NCBI GenBank assembly: GCA_032433595.1
Contig: JASWJB010000250.1
Span: 1 to 64,000 of the forward strand
Length of the DNA: 64,000 nt
Origin: Conoideocrella luteorostrata
Lineage: Eukaryota > Ascomycota > Sordariomycetes > Hypocreales > Clavicipitaceae
Direction: 5' to 3'
Part shown: in pieces, positions 35,201 to 47,075 of the stretch
Numbering within the stretch: position 1 is the first letter of the stretch
Layout: each line of letters begins with the position of its first letter
The notes under the pieces: model-generated
Seen by the model: only the letters and a program-made list of their open reading frames with translations
The model's database searches: none
Told to the model about the DNA's origin: nothing
Position numbers and translations under genes: made by a program

Positions 35201-36674
35201 AATACTCGACAAAAAGGTCTTGAGTGGGCAAATACTGCTTTGCTCGTTCGCGGAATACTCGAGGCTTTCCAAGCTTCAACTTTAGATGCTTTTGATATGG
35301 AAATAATAGTTATAGGATCTGGCTTGTTTTATTTCCATTTAATATCTTTGGAAAACAGCTGGATCGACGGCAACTCTTTAGAATCCTTCGCATCACTGCC
35401 TAGACATGCTGTCATCCTCTTTTGATCAAGCCAGCCGGTTTCAAATTCTTAGGTGAAGAGTATACCATAAAGCCTGAACTTTCCAGCGCATTTCGGCGTA
35501 TTTTAGTCAAAGTCGTTAAAGAACTCATTCACGATGAGATACAAATCCCTTGGTCATGGTAAAACGTATTCTCTAGTTGATTCGTTTTCTTGTCTACTTC
35601 CCCGAATGTACTAAGAACATGGCCGCCGCAAGCCTTACATATATACCCGAGAATTGCTTTTGGCGAATGTCTGACGCTTTGAAGTACCAGAATTAGCTCT
35701 TTATTCGGCTTCGCTGTTCCAATCGTGCTTTCATCAATGAAAGTTCACGCAAAACAAACATCAAAAAGGCTCGCCCGAATTATCATTTTCTCCAACTATG
35801 ATCGTTTTATTGTCTGTCTAATTTGCAGACTTTGGGTCTCCGTCTAGGTTCAGCGTCGCTGAAAGGAAATCCCTTCGGTCGTTTGTCGCCGTCAGCGATT
35901 TCGAATCATCGCCATAGTCTTCAGGACGGTGCTCGTGGCGGTGAAAAAATCGTGATCAAAATTTAATGAAGCATAATTGTTGTACTAAAATCCCGACCCT
36001 CAACATTCCACTTCTCAATCTTTTTAGCTTTCAGATCATCACACAGTGAGAAGGGATGTCGTGCCATAAGCCTTTCTCAGTATGCCGCATTCCACAATAT
36101 TAAACTGACACCTGCTTCAAATAAAGCCGGCTGCGCCGCATTGTTCGTTTTAATCGTCGATACCGGCGCGGATGTAGAGGAACGTGGCAACACACATAAG
36201 CATTCCACTCCCAAAGACGCGTACGCGAATGAGACCTGCAGTAAACGCATAGCCTCAATCTTGATAACGACAAGTGATCAAACACTTTAATCTTTTGAGC
36301 GTTTTTCAAATATACAATTGGCCCTAATTCATCCGCTGATCGGAGAGACGAGGTTGTAAAATATTTCAGCTTTACTATGTATCCCCGTCGTTATTTCTTG
36401 CGCCTAAGTTGAGGTGATGCGCACATCCCAAGCTAACATATTTGAGGTTTTTATTTAGTCTCGCACTGAGGCTGGCGTTACTAGCTCAGGTTTGCTCGTC
36501 GCTCGTTCGTGACACCCATCGTGGCTTGATCAAACGGACAATAAACTTCCATTCAATTTCCGAGGCTGCTTACAGCCGGTCTGAGTCATTGCTGCAATTA
36601 GCGGTGGCTTAGTTTAGCCTGATCGATGACTTTTCGTTGCGAGCCTCTCTTCAGGCAATACTTAGCTGGTCATA
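32269..36674. other. long intergenic stretch
   Basis: About 4.4 kb with only short, unrelated frames. The longest (35057-35425, plus) lacks an ATG at its left end and resembles no family. A 12-bp T-run lies near 32805. I found no repeat copy shared with the rest of the window. Confidence 0.5.
32382..32389 (-). promoter_or_regulatory. TATA box of the hydrophobin-like gene
   Basis: TATATAAG on the minus strand, about 115 bp before the ATG at 32268, at a normal distance for a strongly expressed fungal gene. Confidence 0.5.
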
Positions 36675-38538
36675 ATGCTCTATCTTCGCATTCTGGCATC
36701 GAACAGCGATACCGAGGCGATGCATACACACATGGTTCCTCCTTTGCGGAGCGGTCGAAGGCCAAAACCTCAGCAACATCAGTTTACGCAACGTCGAGAC
36801 GACTTTGCTCAGCAGCTTGTGTCCTCAAGCTACGATAACAGTGACGAAGGATCGCCCAGATATGCATCGCAGTGTATACTGAAATCGTCAGCCAAGCTTG
36901 GCGGCTTGGATACCCTGATAAAATCACTAAATTCTCTGGAAATCAATGCCCCTCAAGGCTGGTACGTCAATGTTGTATTCAACGCTATAATTTAGCAACA
37001 ATTCTGACTTCATACCCAGGTTTGTAGCTGGAGATGTGTCCCCTATTGACGCCATGCTCAATCATTTTCTGCACCTTTCATCATCTGAATTTGGCCAAAA
37101 TGCTCACAATTTACTTGCTGAGGAGCAAGGTACCAGCATGCCAGGACCAAATCAAAACGAGCAACGCAATGATGGAGACTCAACTCCGTCTCAAGGATCA
37201 CAGTCATCTGGTGGAACAGAATGGAATAAGCCGGTTGGCCCCGAACAGAGACGTGCTTCTCGCAGTTGTGATGAATTATGTGTCCCCCAACGGTCATCTC
37301 AATCGTCTGGCTTTCGCGCGCCTACCAAGTCATCAGATAATAAGGACCCAAATCAGTCATCGCTTTCGCACGGACGGAAAATGCATGTTCCTGAAGTGGC
37401 GAAACCAAATCTACTTGAGAATCAGCCACTCTTGACTGAAATCAATTGCCCCTCTGCGATAGTTGGATTTGCTCAGGACAGCTTCAACGTCCCGCCGCCC
37501 ATCCCTGCACTAAGCAGTAAGCGCCACGGTGACAACGAGATACCGTCAGCAACGACCAATAGATGTGAACTGTCCCGGATGCGCAGTGTAGGCGACAGAG
37601 TGCGCAAATCCCTTCCCCTTGCCTTGAAGCAAAGCACCACAAAGGCGGGTATCTTACCGGCTGAGTCGTCCGACGAGAACGATGCTACCTTTGCCGAGAA
37701 CCCATCTCCAAATCCCCTCAATACTTGTTTTCCAGCTCTTCAGGATAGCCCCTCGCCAAACTGGCATAACAAAGCTCGGAGAGCTACGACAAATCCTCCT
37801 CGGTCTCACTCATATTCCACCCATGTAGCTAAGAGACAGACGTCCCTTCCACCAGGCCAAATAAGCCAACTTTCAAATCATTTGGCTTCAAACACTAAAT
37901 TTCCACAATGTTCAGAAAGTTTATCTCCTATTTCAGTATCGGTTTCTCGAATAGACGACGTACGCAGCGGCTCCTATCAGCCATACGCCGCAGAAAAGTT
38001 CAAATCTGTGACGGTCCCACCAACGGTCGCCGGCATCATGGCCCGTAGTAGACCGGTAGTCTGCGACGGAAGGAATTCATGCACACCTGTGAAGCTATCT
38101 CAGAGTAGGTTTGGGAGATCTTGCACGAAAATTCAGCCCAAATTGCACGCAAAATCGGCAGACCATCAGGAATCCGCCCTATCAATTTTCAAACCACTCC
38201 CCCGGGCACCACCTGAGATGTCATTGTCCCACGATCCCGTCCTGCACCTAAACGCTCAGATCAACAGTCTGGCTCATCGCCGCCTCAATATCGAAAAAAG
38301 CATAAGGCAGATGATGAATTTTATGCCACAAGATGACTTTTGGGCAAGCGGCCGGGTTCTTCACAAACGACGGAACGAAGAACAAAAGGTAGACAGGCTC
38401 CAAAACGAAATAGCCTTGATACAGATTGAGGAGCACGAACTGAGTCTCAAGCTATTCCGTGCTTATAAACGCCAAGATAAGGATACTGCGTATGAGCCCT
38501 CAACATTATGGGTACGAAGGATCGCGTGGAGGGTGTAA
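36675..38538 (+). CDS. conserved fungal protein, disordered with C-terminal coiled coil
   Basis: Two exons, 36675-36961 and 37020-38538, with a 58-nt intron (GTACGT..CCCAG) that restores INAPQGWFVAGDVSPIDAML. The product is 601 aa. The N-terminal part (LGGLDTLIKSLNSLEINAPQ) and the C-terminal 100 residues are ordered. The middle is Ser/Pro-rich and disordered. The C-terminus (LNAQINSLAHRRLNIEKSIR.., KVDRLQNEIALIQIEEHELS, LKLFRAYKRQDKD, then EPSTLWVRRI) forms a coiled coil and ends in a motif I recognise from uncharacterised proteins of other ascomycetes. No signal peptide or membrane span is present, so it is probably cytosolic or cytoskeletal. The function is not known. The start is the first ATG, but a later Met (near codon 16) would also fit. 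Confidence 0.8.
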
Positions 38539-41500
38539 ACGCGTTTAAGCTACGGCCATCGTCGCGTGCTCGCCCCATTCAAGACGCCGGTCGGTTTATC
38601 GTACCCCGAATGAGCTCGGGACTGTCGTTCTGTGCCATGATGCGCCAGCAGCAAAATGGTTCGGGCAGCAAATCAATTGCATTAAAATTACGACGTAGAA
38701 TACAGGCCCCTCACAATTCCACTACGACGAACAAAAAAACACATAAAAACGCTCACTAGCGCGATTGGGCAAAGATAGTAGGGAATCCGCTAGAGGTCAT
38801 GCAGTGACGCGGACGTACAAATGAGTACCTCGGGAATTAGGAGAAAATCCCAATTAAATCTTCCCTAAGTAGCTAGTGGTTCATCTATATGATGTGTTTC
38901 TGTCTGAAAACGACACTGTCATGCAGCTCCGTTAGCCATGCATATTTTGCCACAAATTCCGGGCTTTCCCCTGATGTATAATTCCACTTTACTGGTGCTA
39001 AATCATTCACCAACATGGTTATCTCGTCATTTTGCAACTAAAAATATATGCAACACTTCCTGCAGCGATGTCCCGTCTGGTCCAGCAGAGTTCCTACTGA
39101 TAGCGTCCAGGCATGGTAGGCTCGAAGTTGAGTCGGCTGCTAGTATCATTAGGGTTTCTACCGTCAAAATTCCAATAGGGAAGGTCAACCATCGCGTCAG
39201 CGAGTGTTCTGGGAGTCACCGGCCCAAGATCCCATTGCAGTTTAGAGTAGTCTTGGTAAACCCGCTGCGAAGTGTTGGCTATGTACCAAGTGCTACCCTA
39301 GAAGCTAGACAGGGGGGCTACAAAAGAACCGAGGCTGAAATCTGACGGCTTTCTGGAAAAATTGAGCGCGGAGTAGAGATATGGGGGAGGCGTACAGAAA
39401 GCGTAGAAGAGGGCAAGGTGGTTAGAGTCGTGGCAGCAAAGTTAAGAGCTGCGAGCAGCGTGATAAGCACGGAAAAACAAAAGGCATGAAAGACACAATG
39501 GAAGGTTCAGACTGATTCTTCGAAGGCCATTCGAAAACATTGCAAAGAGTTTGCCTTGATGCAGTTAATCCAAATATCGAGAATAAGATGTTATGATTTA
39601 TATAATTTTATGCTGAATGGCAAGTCTACCAGGCAACTACTCCATACAATGGCCCAGATTTCAAGACTGTTCTTTAGCTTTTGAGCGAACTCTACGAGAA
39701 TGCGTCAGGGCCGATGCCGCCAACATGACAAACGCAATATGACAAACGCAATATGTTCGGAGACAGAACTCTCCTAACAATATCTGCACTCTAACCCTTG
39801 TCACACCAAAATGGCATAGCCAGAGGCCACGGTTCACGTTATATTGGCTGATATATTCTACTGACAACCTTTGTGCTCGCTTTTTTGAGTTAAAGTTCGA
39901 TCGAACGATGAACAACGAGACCTGGACAACGTGTGAGGCTTCCCAAGTAGGAAAAGCACATAAAATCTCCGCCATCTGGGGCAAAGCATCCAAAATACGG
40001 AAATATAACGTTATCCCCCCGCCCCCAACAACGTTTTTAGGACAAAAGTGCATGTTTACAGCAAATGTGCGTCCATTTTTGGAGGTCGTGACGCCGAGAG
40101 GACAATTTTCAGAGCGCTGGGCTAACCGCCGGTCAACCCCACCCTACCACCCACGACGTTTAGCCTATTTAAAGCTAGCTGGCTGTATTTCTTGCTGTTA
40201 GGAATTTGTGGTTGGGAGCTTTCGAAATTGCCGTAAAGGGTTAGCTCTCTAAGTGGGGAAGTAACCCTTGGGAGCAGTTGAAATTGCAGTGAACTCGGGC
40301 GCATGAGTGCTCTTGCACGTGAATCGCATTCGAGGGCTCTGATTGGATGATAGTGGTAGGCATAGATAAATTGAATTGATGATGATGATGCCGAGAGGCC
40401 TCTCCTGCTAGAGAAAAAGGGGCGCGCACTCCACCCTAGCGGTGTGCGCTGATTATTTAATCCGAGCATACTAGCTACTCTACGCGTGCGTGCCGTGCAA
40501 CAAGTGCAGTGGTGGGTGCCAGCATGGCGGTCGGAAGCGGCAGCCAATTTGCAGCCACCGACTTTACAATATTACTTCTATCTCAAGAGGAGTTATACAA
40601 ATGTTCCTCGAGATATTTTCCTATCGTACAAGCCACGAATGGACCGGGACTGGTCACACGCACAGGGGACAGGCTCACGTCATGATGATCCGTGTTGAAC
40701 TCAACTGGGCATTTCTAACCTTCACCGTTGTAGTACTTGCCCTGGAATTTTTTTTTTGTACAATTCATGTGAAAAACTATCAAAGCTTATGGGGTTTGCC
40801 TGGAATCCTTGTCAACAGCACGGCTGTTTCGGATTGTCGATTAATCGCTAACAGCGGATCCGAGTGACCGATCGATGATCGCTAAGCCAGTCTACAGGAA
40901 CTTGCAGGCTCGATGAACGTTAAACGCTGTGACGACGATAGTGAATTGGCAATTTCTCAGAAAATGGCCAATACATATATGAAGGTGATGAGCCAGACAA
41001 GCTTTATTTTTGCGAACGCATCTGTGTAAAATATAAGACCTCATCTCCCAACACGAATTGATCAGTAACAGAGGAGAAGCGGGTGCATGAATCAATATAT
41101 GGGCTGAAAAACTCGCCGACGATATACATAATGCGGTCTCGTCAACGCTATACTTAGCTTGAGCTTTCATACCAACCTGCACCTGCCTTTTGTATAAAAG
41201 GCTAATGAGCCGCAACTTGTGACGCAAGCTATATATAGAATACTATCTCCTAGCAAGGCACTATCAGTATCTTTTGCACTATTAAGCTGGTTATCACTAA
41301 GCTCATAGCTACTGTAAATAAACGTCGAATATTTTAAATAACTATATTAGTTATATAGTATCGTAATGGTTAACCGTTTGTGCAACGTTCGTTCGCGCAC
41401 GAAGCAAATAACATGCAGCGTAAGTAGCTACTGGTATTACTATGACCTGGAGGAGGATATATTCGAGTGCGGCTGCAATTAAATCGAGCCTGTTTTGTCA

Positions 41501-41547
41501 AATTATTCAAAAATAGTGCTGCGTTCCATGTGCCTTGACACTTGCAG
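38539..41547. other. intergenic, possible gene relic near 40.5-40.9 kb
   Basis: No intact gene. A plus-strand frame at 40490-40867 has no ATG at its left end but contains a hydrophobic segment followed by TIHVKNYQSLWG, reminiscent of the last membrane span of fungal DUF3176-type proteins; this could be a relic. A tandem 14-bp duplication (ATGACAAACGCAAT) lies at about 39725-39755. The ATG frame 38938-39345 has no family resemblance. Confidence 0.45.
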
Positions 41548-41796
41548 GGACTTGTTGGATTACACGGGTGTGTGTGGACCGGATGTGTGGATGCACGGGA
41601 TGTGCAAGGAAGGTTACGTGGCCTCTGGGCCTAAGGCAGGAATTCAGGACGGAAGTGTCTCAGATTATAGGGGTATTTATAGGGGGATTTGGACGAGGCC
41701 GTCAGACGGGGGATTCTGGATCCATCATCGAAGTAACACAGCTGATCCCAACAATGCAAACAAATTTGAACCTCTCCTATCAATTCTAACAGGACT
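41548..41796 (+). mobile_element. solo copia-type LTR (239 bp) with 5-bp target duplication
   Basis: The element 41553-41791 begins TGTTGGATTACACGGG and ends CAATTCTAACA. It is flanked by GGACT on both sides (41548-41552 and 41792-41796), a perfect target duplication. The TGTTGGA..TCCAACA style termini and the short length fit Ty1/copia LTRs. A TATA-like TATTTATAGG inside (about 41674-41683) would be its promoter. The matching copy on the opposite strand is at 43531-43769, also 239 bp. Protein frames in this segment are LTR sequence, not genes. Confidence 0.92.
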
Positions 41797-43525
41797 GGGC
41801 TTGACTAGTCACGATTTCGCGAGCCATGCAATTGAACCTAATTGGCTGCCCAGCACAATTGTATGGAGCGGGTCAGATCCACGGCGCCCCGTTCATATAC
41901 TTTATTTGCTCCCTCCTTCTCGCAGACTTAAATTCTCAGAAGCAATGCTGGCTTTTAGTTCGGCGATATGAGGCCCGTCGGTCTAGCTTTCGGCGTGACT
42001 GGCTTGGCTGGGTTATTCAGTACGTGACTGCGTTATGTGCCTTCATAAGTAGGGGAAGGAGCAATTTGGCAACAGTGGAAATAGGCAGGAATAGATGAAT
42101 ATGACGATATTGAAGAGTGAGAGCAGTGATATTAATAGATGATGTTCTGACTTGAATAATCCCTCTGAAGGGCATCGTGAACCTTCTTTATAGACCTTCA
42201 GCGACCGGGAAATTCCCTGGAATTTAGTTGCCTTAGGCCTACATGCCTTGGCATTGTGCCACCTTCTTCCACTATCGTACGATTCTAGCTAATACGAGGC
42301 ATCAGGACCTTCCGAAGGTGCCCCACTAATCTCAACAGCATCGTACCTACAGCTGGAACGATGGGGGGGATTGTTGGATCAGAAAGTTTTGGTCTTTCGG
42401 AACACCATCACAAAGCCTTTGAGCATCCCGAGATTCTCGATGCCTTCACGGCCCGCTCTTAATCGTGAAGAAGCCGTTCGTTGCTGTCTCAGACCAGCCT
42501 ACAGGAAAAGTCAAAAAGGGCCGATCCTGCTGCGGAGCCAGTGAAGCTCTCAAAAGCGACCGCGCATTTTCATTCGACCAAATGAGCACTCAATGAAGTC
42601 ATCTCTTGGCTCTCGGTTGCAGAAAGTAGCATGGGCCCCTAGGGGCAAAGATGACTTCATAGGGAAAGACGCACTGCTAATGAGAGCTGTGCAGCAATTG
42701 CCCGATCTCGTTCCAATTCACGAGAAACAAATAGCTGGTTTTTTTATGAACTAACTCTACTAATAAGAACAGCGAACAGTCACATCCCCTAAAAGGTACT
42801 TTATTTTATTTTATTTTATGTTCTCTTCGCCAAAGAATTATTGTTAGCTTTTGCACAGATGCACAACTTGACAATTTCAGATCTGCAAACCGCAATCTCA
42901 ACTCGAGAAAGAAATGTACGGTATGTAACTAGATTGTTGAGCCCACGAATCCGAAGGAATCGGACGGATTAGATGAGTCCGGAATAGAGGCATAAAAGGA
43001 AGGAATTTCCCGTCATTTTGGAAGGCATCAGACACCATCAATTTCATCTCTTTCTATTCATTCCTATCAATTATCCACTGGACAAATGCTCTGGCCTCAA
43101 TAACGTAACAGGTTCGTCTACTGGTGATGATTTAGCAAGGCTGCAGCAACAATCTCGGCGGGCACCCTAGACATCGTGAACAAGCTAGACACAAAGCATG
43201 GGTCAAATTTGCTTCGCAAACCAGCACGTACATTCACGGCTCAATTCAGAGTTATCCTTTTCAAATAAAACTATGTACTCTTTTCTGTGACTGTGTAGAT
43301 ATGTTCGCAATCGGAAATAAATGAGTTTTGTCGCACTGGACAGTTGTCTAAGCGGGTGTTTAGACAAGGCGCCCAAGGCAGGAACCAAATAACCAATAAA
43401 GGCGCCGGGATAGGTATAAGTGAGTGGATTTGGAACAGTCCGTCAGAAGAGAGTGCTCTCTTCTCTCAACAAACCGTATCTATTGTATTGGCCCAAAGCA
43501 AACACCCACCACGCACGTACACCGG
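41797..43525. other. spacer between two opposed solo LTRs
   Basis: 1.7 kb with no retrotransposon coding sequence and no supported gene. A (TTTTA)n run lies at about 42801-42820. Because both flanking LTRs have their own target duplications, this segment is host DNA, not an element interior. Confidence 0.7.
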
Positions 43526-43774
43526 TGTCTTGTTGGAATTGATAGGAGAGGTTTAACGATGTTTGCATTCATTGGATGAGCTGTGTTACTTAGATGATGG
43601 ATGCAGAATCCCTCGTCTGACGGTCCCGTCCAAATCCCCCTATAAATACCCCTACAATCTGAGACACTTCCGTCCTGAATTCCTGCCTTAGGCCCAGAGG
43701 CCACGTAACCTTTCTCGCACAGCCCGTTTCCACACATCCGGTCCACACACACACCCGTGTAATCCAACATGTCT
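43526..43774 (-). mobile_element. solo copia-type LTR (239 bp), opposite orientation, with target duplication
   Basis: The element 43531-43769 read on the minus strand begins TGTTGGATTACACGGG and ends CAATTCCAACA. TGTCT flanks it on both sides (43526-43530 and 43770-43774). It matches 41553-41791 over its whole length with scattered substitutions and small compensating indels. Its termini are better preserved (..TTCCAACA) than those of the other copy. It is an independent insertion of the same family. Confidence 0.92.
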
Positions 43775-44023
43775 GACACACAACCAGCGACGGTAGCTTC
43801 AATTCCGTAAAGGACTTTAATCAAGCCCAAATCAATTCGTAGACCTCTTGTACCCGCCAAGATCCAATGGTCTATGAATCAAATCGTAGAACGAGAGCGC
43901 TGTTGCTCGTTAAATGTAAAGAATAGGCATAATAACGTGACGAAAAGCGTTCCCGTTGAGGACACAACTCAATTCTGAAGAAGCAAGCAATTGTATTTAA
44001 GCGGACGATCCATGTGCATGTTC

Positions 44024-44155
44024 GTGACTACCTAAGCAAGCGGGTAAAGACCCTTCTTATAGACGATCCATTTGATCTTGACCAAATTGATCAAGTCTAA
44101 ACCTCACGTGAGACATTCACCACAGCAGAGGATCATTTTCGCCCACAAACTATCA
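44024..44155 (+). repeat. degenerate repeat, copy 1
   Basis: Contains CCCTTCTTATAG, then GATCAAGTC, CACGTGAGAC, AGAGGATC and CGCCCACA. The same marks in the same order occur at about 44735-44865 and, inverted, at about 45363-45465. The upstream words GAGGACACAACTCAA (43958-43972) and GAAGACACAATTCAA (44695-44709) suggest that copies 1 and 2 share a longer unit. Termini are not defined. Confidence 0.6.
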
Positions 44156-44493
44156 TCCATATACGTGGATTTGACACATTCTAGAGCCTCCCAACAAGTT
44201 TCCACTTGAATTTTTAATTGTCATGCACCTGCATTGAAGAGTCTCTTTGCCGTCCCGAAGCACGCGCCCACAATACTCCTCCACTGGTGTCTGACGCACA
44301 GCCAGCAGCGGAACTTCTATTCAGTGATTGGCCCCGTCAGGGACCTGGATCAATTCGTGTCACAAGTGAGCAGCTATGGATGTCTGATGAGTGGAATTGT
44401 CCTTGCCTTCTACCTATTCTGAACGAGGAAACCAGTCCTCGTTATATAAATTCTAGCTAGTCTGACTAATAGGAAAATCGGCGATAATGGAAT

Positions 44494-44577
44494 TTACGAT
44501 GCTCTGTGACGGTTACAAAATACACGATATTCTGTAACAGTCACAGAAATACACGATACGCTGTGACAATTCGTAGT
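44494..44577. repeat. 29-bp tandem repeat (about 2.8 units) with hairpin arms
   Basis: Units start at about 44494, 44521 and 44550 and share TACACGAT plus CTGTGAC or CTGTAAC. The first two units also pair with each other: 44503-44517 and 44533-44547 are reverse complements at 14 of 15 positions. It lies between repeat copies 1 and 2. Confidence 0.65.
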
Positions 44578-44734
44578 AGAGACCTCGCATAGGGTGAGTT
44601 CAAATGGTTCAACTGCCCAATCGCTTGTTATCAGGCTGCAGTGCAGTTCAGTACAGTAATTTAATTTAATAGTCACTGGGGCAAAGCCGTGAGCGAAGAC
44701 ACAATTCAAGTGCGATAGGGAAACTTGTTGTTCT

Positions 44735-44865
44735 ACTTAGATAGCCGGGCTAGAACCCTTCTTATAGCTAATTCATTTAGTCCTTCCAATCTGGTCAAGT
44801 CCCAAATGTACGTCAGATTGTCTTAGCTACCCCAGAGGATCTTTTCCCGCCCACACACTATACCT
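44735..44865 (+). repeat. degenerate repeat, copy 2
   Basis: Same order of landmarks as copy 1: ACCCTTCTTATAG, GGTCAAGTCC, CAGAGGATC and CCCGCCCACACACTATA. It is closer to copy 3 in the motif TATAGCTAATT. Confidence 0.6.
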
Positions 44866-45362
44866 CAACTATTTAATGTGAGGAGATTACTTAAGCAAAG
44901 ATGAGAAACAGGAGACACTAGTAGATGACAGAGACTGAACCCTGGCCCGGTCGTTCGAGGTGTATGTACTCCGTAGACCACCTTTTAATACGCCATCGAC
45001 CTACTGGATCGACTCTGAAGTAACCCAAGATCTGGGTGTTAGCATCATCCAACGGATACCATTTCTTACAGTTCAAGACGCTGATAAGCAGCAGCAAGAT
45101 ATTCTACCTATAAGAGCCTCATTAAAATTCTATTTGCACAGTATCTTAGATCAACGGCCACAAAGATACTTGGTTACGTTGGTTTCCGTCCTGCCATGCA
45201 CCCTGAACTAACCCATCCTGTAAGCCTGAACATCTCACAAAAATCCATTCTTTTTTTTAAGAAGAGGGGAAAATATCCATCGGGCTATCAATAAAATCGT
45301 CCCTCACCCTTTGGATTTGATTTTAGACTTATACAATAAGGATATCACTTCAGTGTTTTTTT

Positions 45363-45465
45363 ATGTGGGCGGAAAAGAACCTCTTTGCGGAAAGAATTAT
45401 TCTCACGTGAGACTTGGAGTTGGCTAATTTGGTCAAGTCCAATAAAATTAGCTATAAGAATGGTG
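45363..45465 (-). repeat. degenerate repeat, copy 3 (inverted)
   Basis: Read on the minus strand it gives ATTCTTATAGCTAATTTTAT, then GACTTGACC, TCTCACGTGAGA and TTTTCCGCCCACAT, matching copies 1 and 2. Copies 1 and 3 therefore form the ends of a roughly 1.4-kb inverted structure. Confidence 0.55.
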
Positions 45466-46788
45466 TGCACACTAAAATTACTAATTTATAGCAGCTATCA
45501 GTATCAGTGGATTTACTTGGAGCCAACCGCAACAAGACTGCTTGCTTTCAAGACTCCAGGCTTAATGGCGCAAATGATTCACATCTTCCCGATTATCAAG
45601 TTCTTCATGAAGTTTCCATGCTCGTCGAAGTGGCACTGGCTTAAGCCTGCCGCTTGCGTGACCTTGGTCCTTTTTGTATTTAAAAAGAAAACCACGTTAT
45701 ATAAAGAGTATGTGTACTGCATCTAATTTACGTCGAAATCACAGTAATCAGCCGTCTCTAGATGGAGCTTCAGATTGGTAACTCTGGCCCCGTCTTCATT
45801 GATTGCCGAAGTCGTACGAGCTGGATCAATCTTCTTGATCACTCTCATGATTCTAAGCCAGCTTGTCTCTTCACAGCATGAGGCCTGGACATTGCCATTT
45901 TGAAGCCCGCGCCTGGTTCCTTCCAGACTTACCAGAATACTTTGGCATTAAACGGAGACTGCACAGAAAAGATAGCGCAGGTCGTTGATAGTCATAAACA
46001 ACAGCCTCAACAATCTGCTCATCCTGCAGCTATGTGGCTCAGAGGCTAAGCAGCGAGATAATGTAAATCCATAGCGTGGGGAATTTTGGTTTTTTACTTG
46101 CGTGTCCACCATGATACAGGGTTTCGACTAATTCATTATTGCTGTGACGGATTCTCGCCCGAGCGACCCTCCATGATATTAGGTGGGGACAAAATATCGC
46201 GGAGATTAAAAAGAGTTCCGACTTATATTAAGCTTTCGCAAGATTATGAAAGCTTATTTCGTGCCGATTTGCTTTTCACGTACATGCAAGATTACATAAC
46301 AAGGCTCTCAGTCTAAACAAGTGACTAGATTTGACTGAACGCTGGACCTAAATCTAAGCAAAAGTGGCCTCTGCCAGACACACAGATCAGATACAGGTAC
46401 GGAGTATGTGGACCGATTCGGGACCAGATCGAACCTTATGCTGCCAGCCGGAGTTTTCCCAAGGCGGCCGCTGCGTTGCCTGGACCAAAACTTAAATTAC
46501 TTGGCGTCGCTGGTCCAGAAGGCGCTTTGGCGCTATGACGGCCAAGCTAGGACAATTCTGTTCGCTAGTGCCGTCGCAAGCGTACTAGTACTGTTGGATT
46601 AATGCCGGCGGCGCATGTATGGCGCGCATGTGCAACGTCTTTTTCCCTCACGTCTGGCCAATCACGTCGCATCCCGCGGCCACCGGTTCAGCCTGTTGCT
46701 GTGCGTTTATCCCGAGCCACCTGCTTCAAGCATGCTGTCACTCTGGCGCCACAAGTGTACCGATCGATCAGGTTTGCGAAGTACATTT

Positions 46789-46842
46789 AAAATCATTGTA
46801 ACTAACTCCAGCCAAAAAATCATTGCAACTAACTCCAGTCAG
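46789..46842. repeat. 27-bp tandem duplication
   Basis: AAATCATTGTAACTAACTCC is followed 27 bases later by AAATCATTGCAACTAACTCC. The two units differ at few positions. Confidence 0.8.
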
Positions 46843-47075
46843 AGCTGGTCTTTGGGAGATGCATCGTATGTACAGGACGCCGTAAAGTTTCCGTTCATCG
46901 CAGCACCCCTCGTGTCTCAGCCGAACCGACTCAACCCAGTAACTAGTTAACTCCTGCTCCATACTCCTCCGTACACACTATCGATACCCTGACCGGACAA
47001 GCCCCCCAAGCCGGATAACCAGCCCAACTAAATGGTACTCCGTCGTCCGTGAACCCTAATAAATCAACATGTGAC

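Larger units (their letters stand above)
43775..47075. other. repeat-rich gene-free stretch
   Basis: 3.3 kb without a supported gene. It contains three diverged copies of one repeat (listed separately), a 29-bp tandem with hairpin potential, a 27-bp tandem pair at 46789-46842, and GTACGGAGTA at 46398-46407. Overlapping frames around 46.4-46.95 kb are GC-driven and resemble no family. Confidence 0.55.

Noticed and set aside
41495..42098. Plus-strand frames with Cys-rich peptide, similar to minus-strand frames at 43480-43860
   Set aside because: First taken for duplicated small secreted proteins. Both lie in the 239-bp solo LTRs, which are bounded by target duplications; the frames are not conserved coding.
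43480..43860. Minus-strand 126-codon frame
   Set aside because: Runs through the second copia-type LTR and its flanks; no ATG-supported gene structure.
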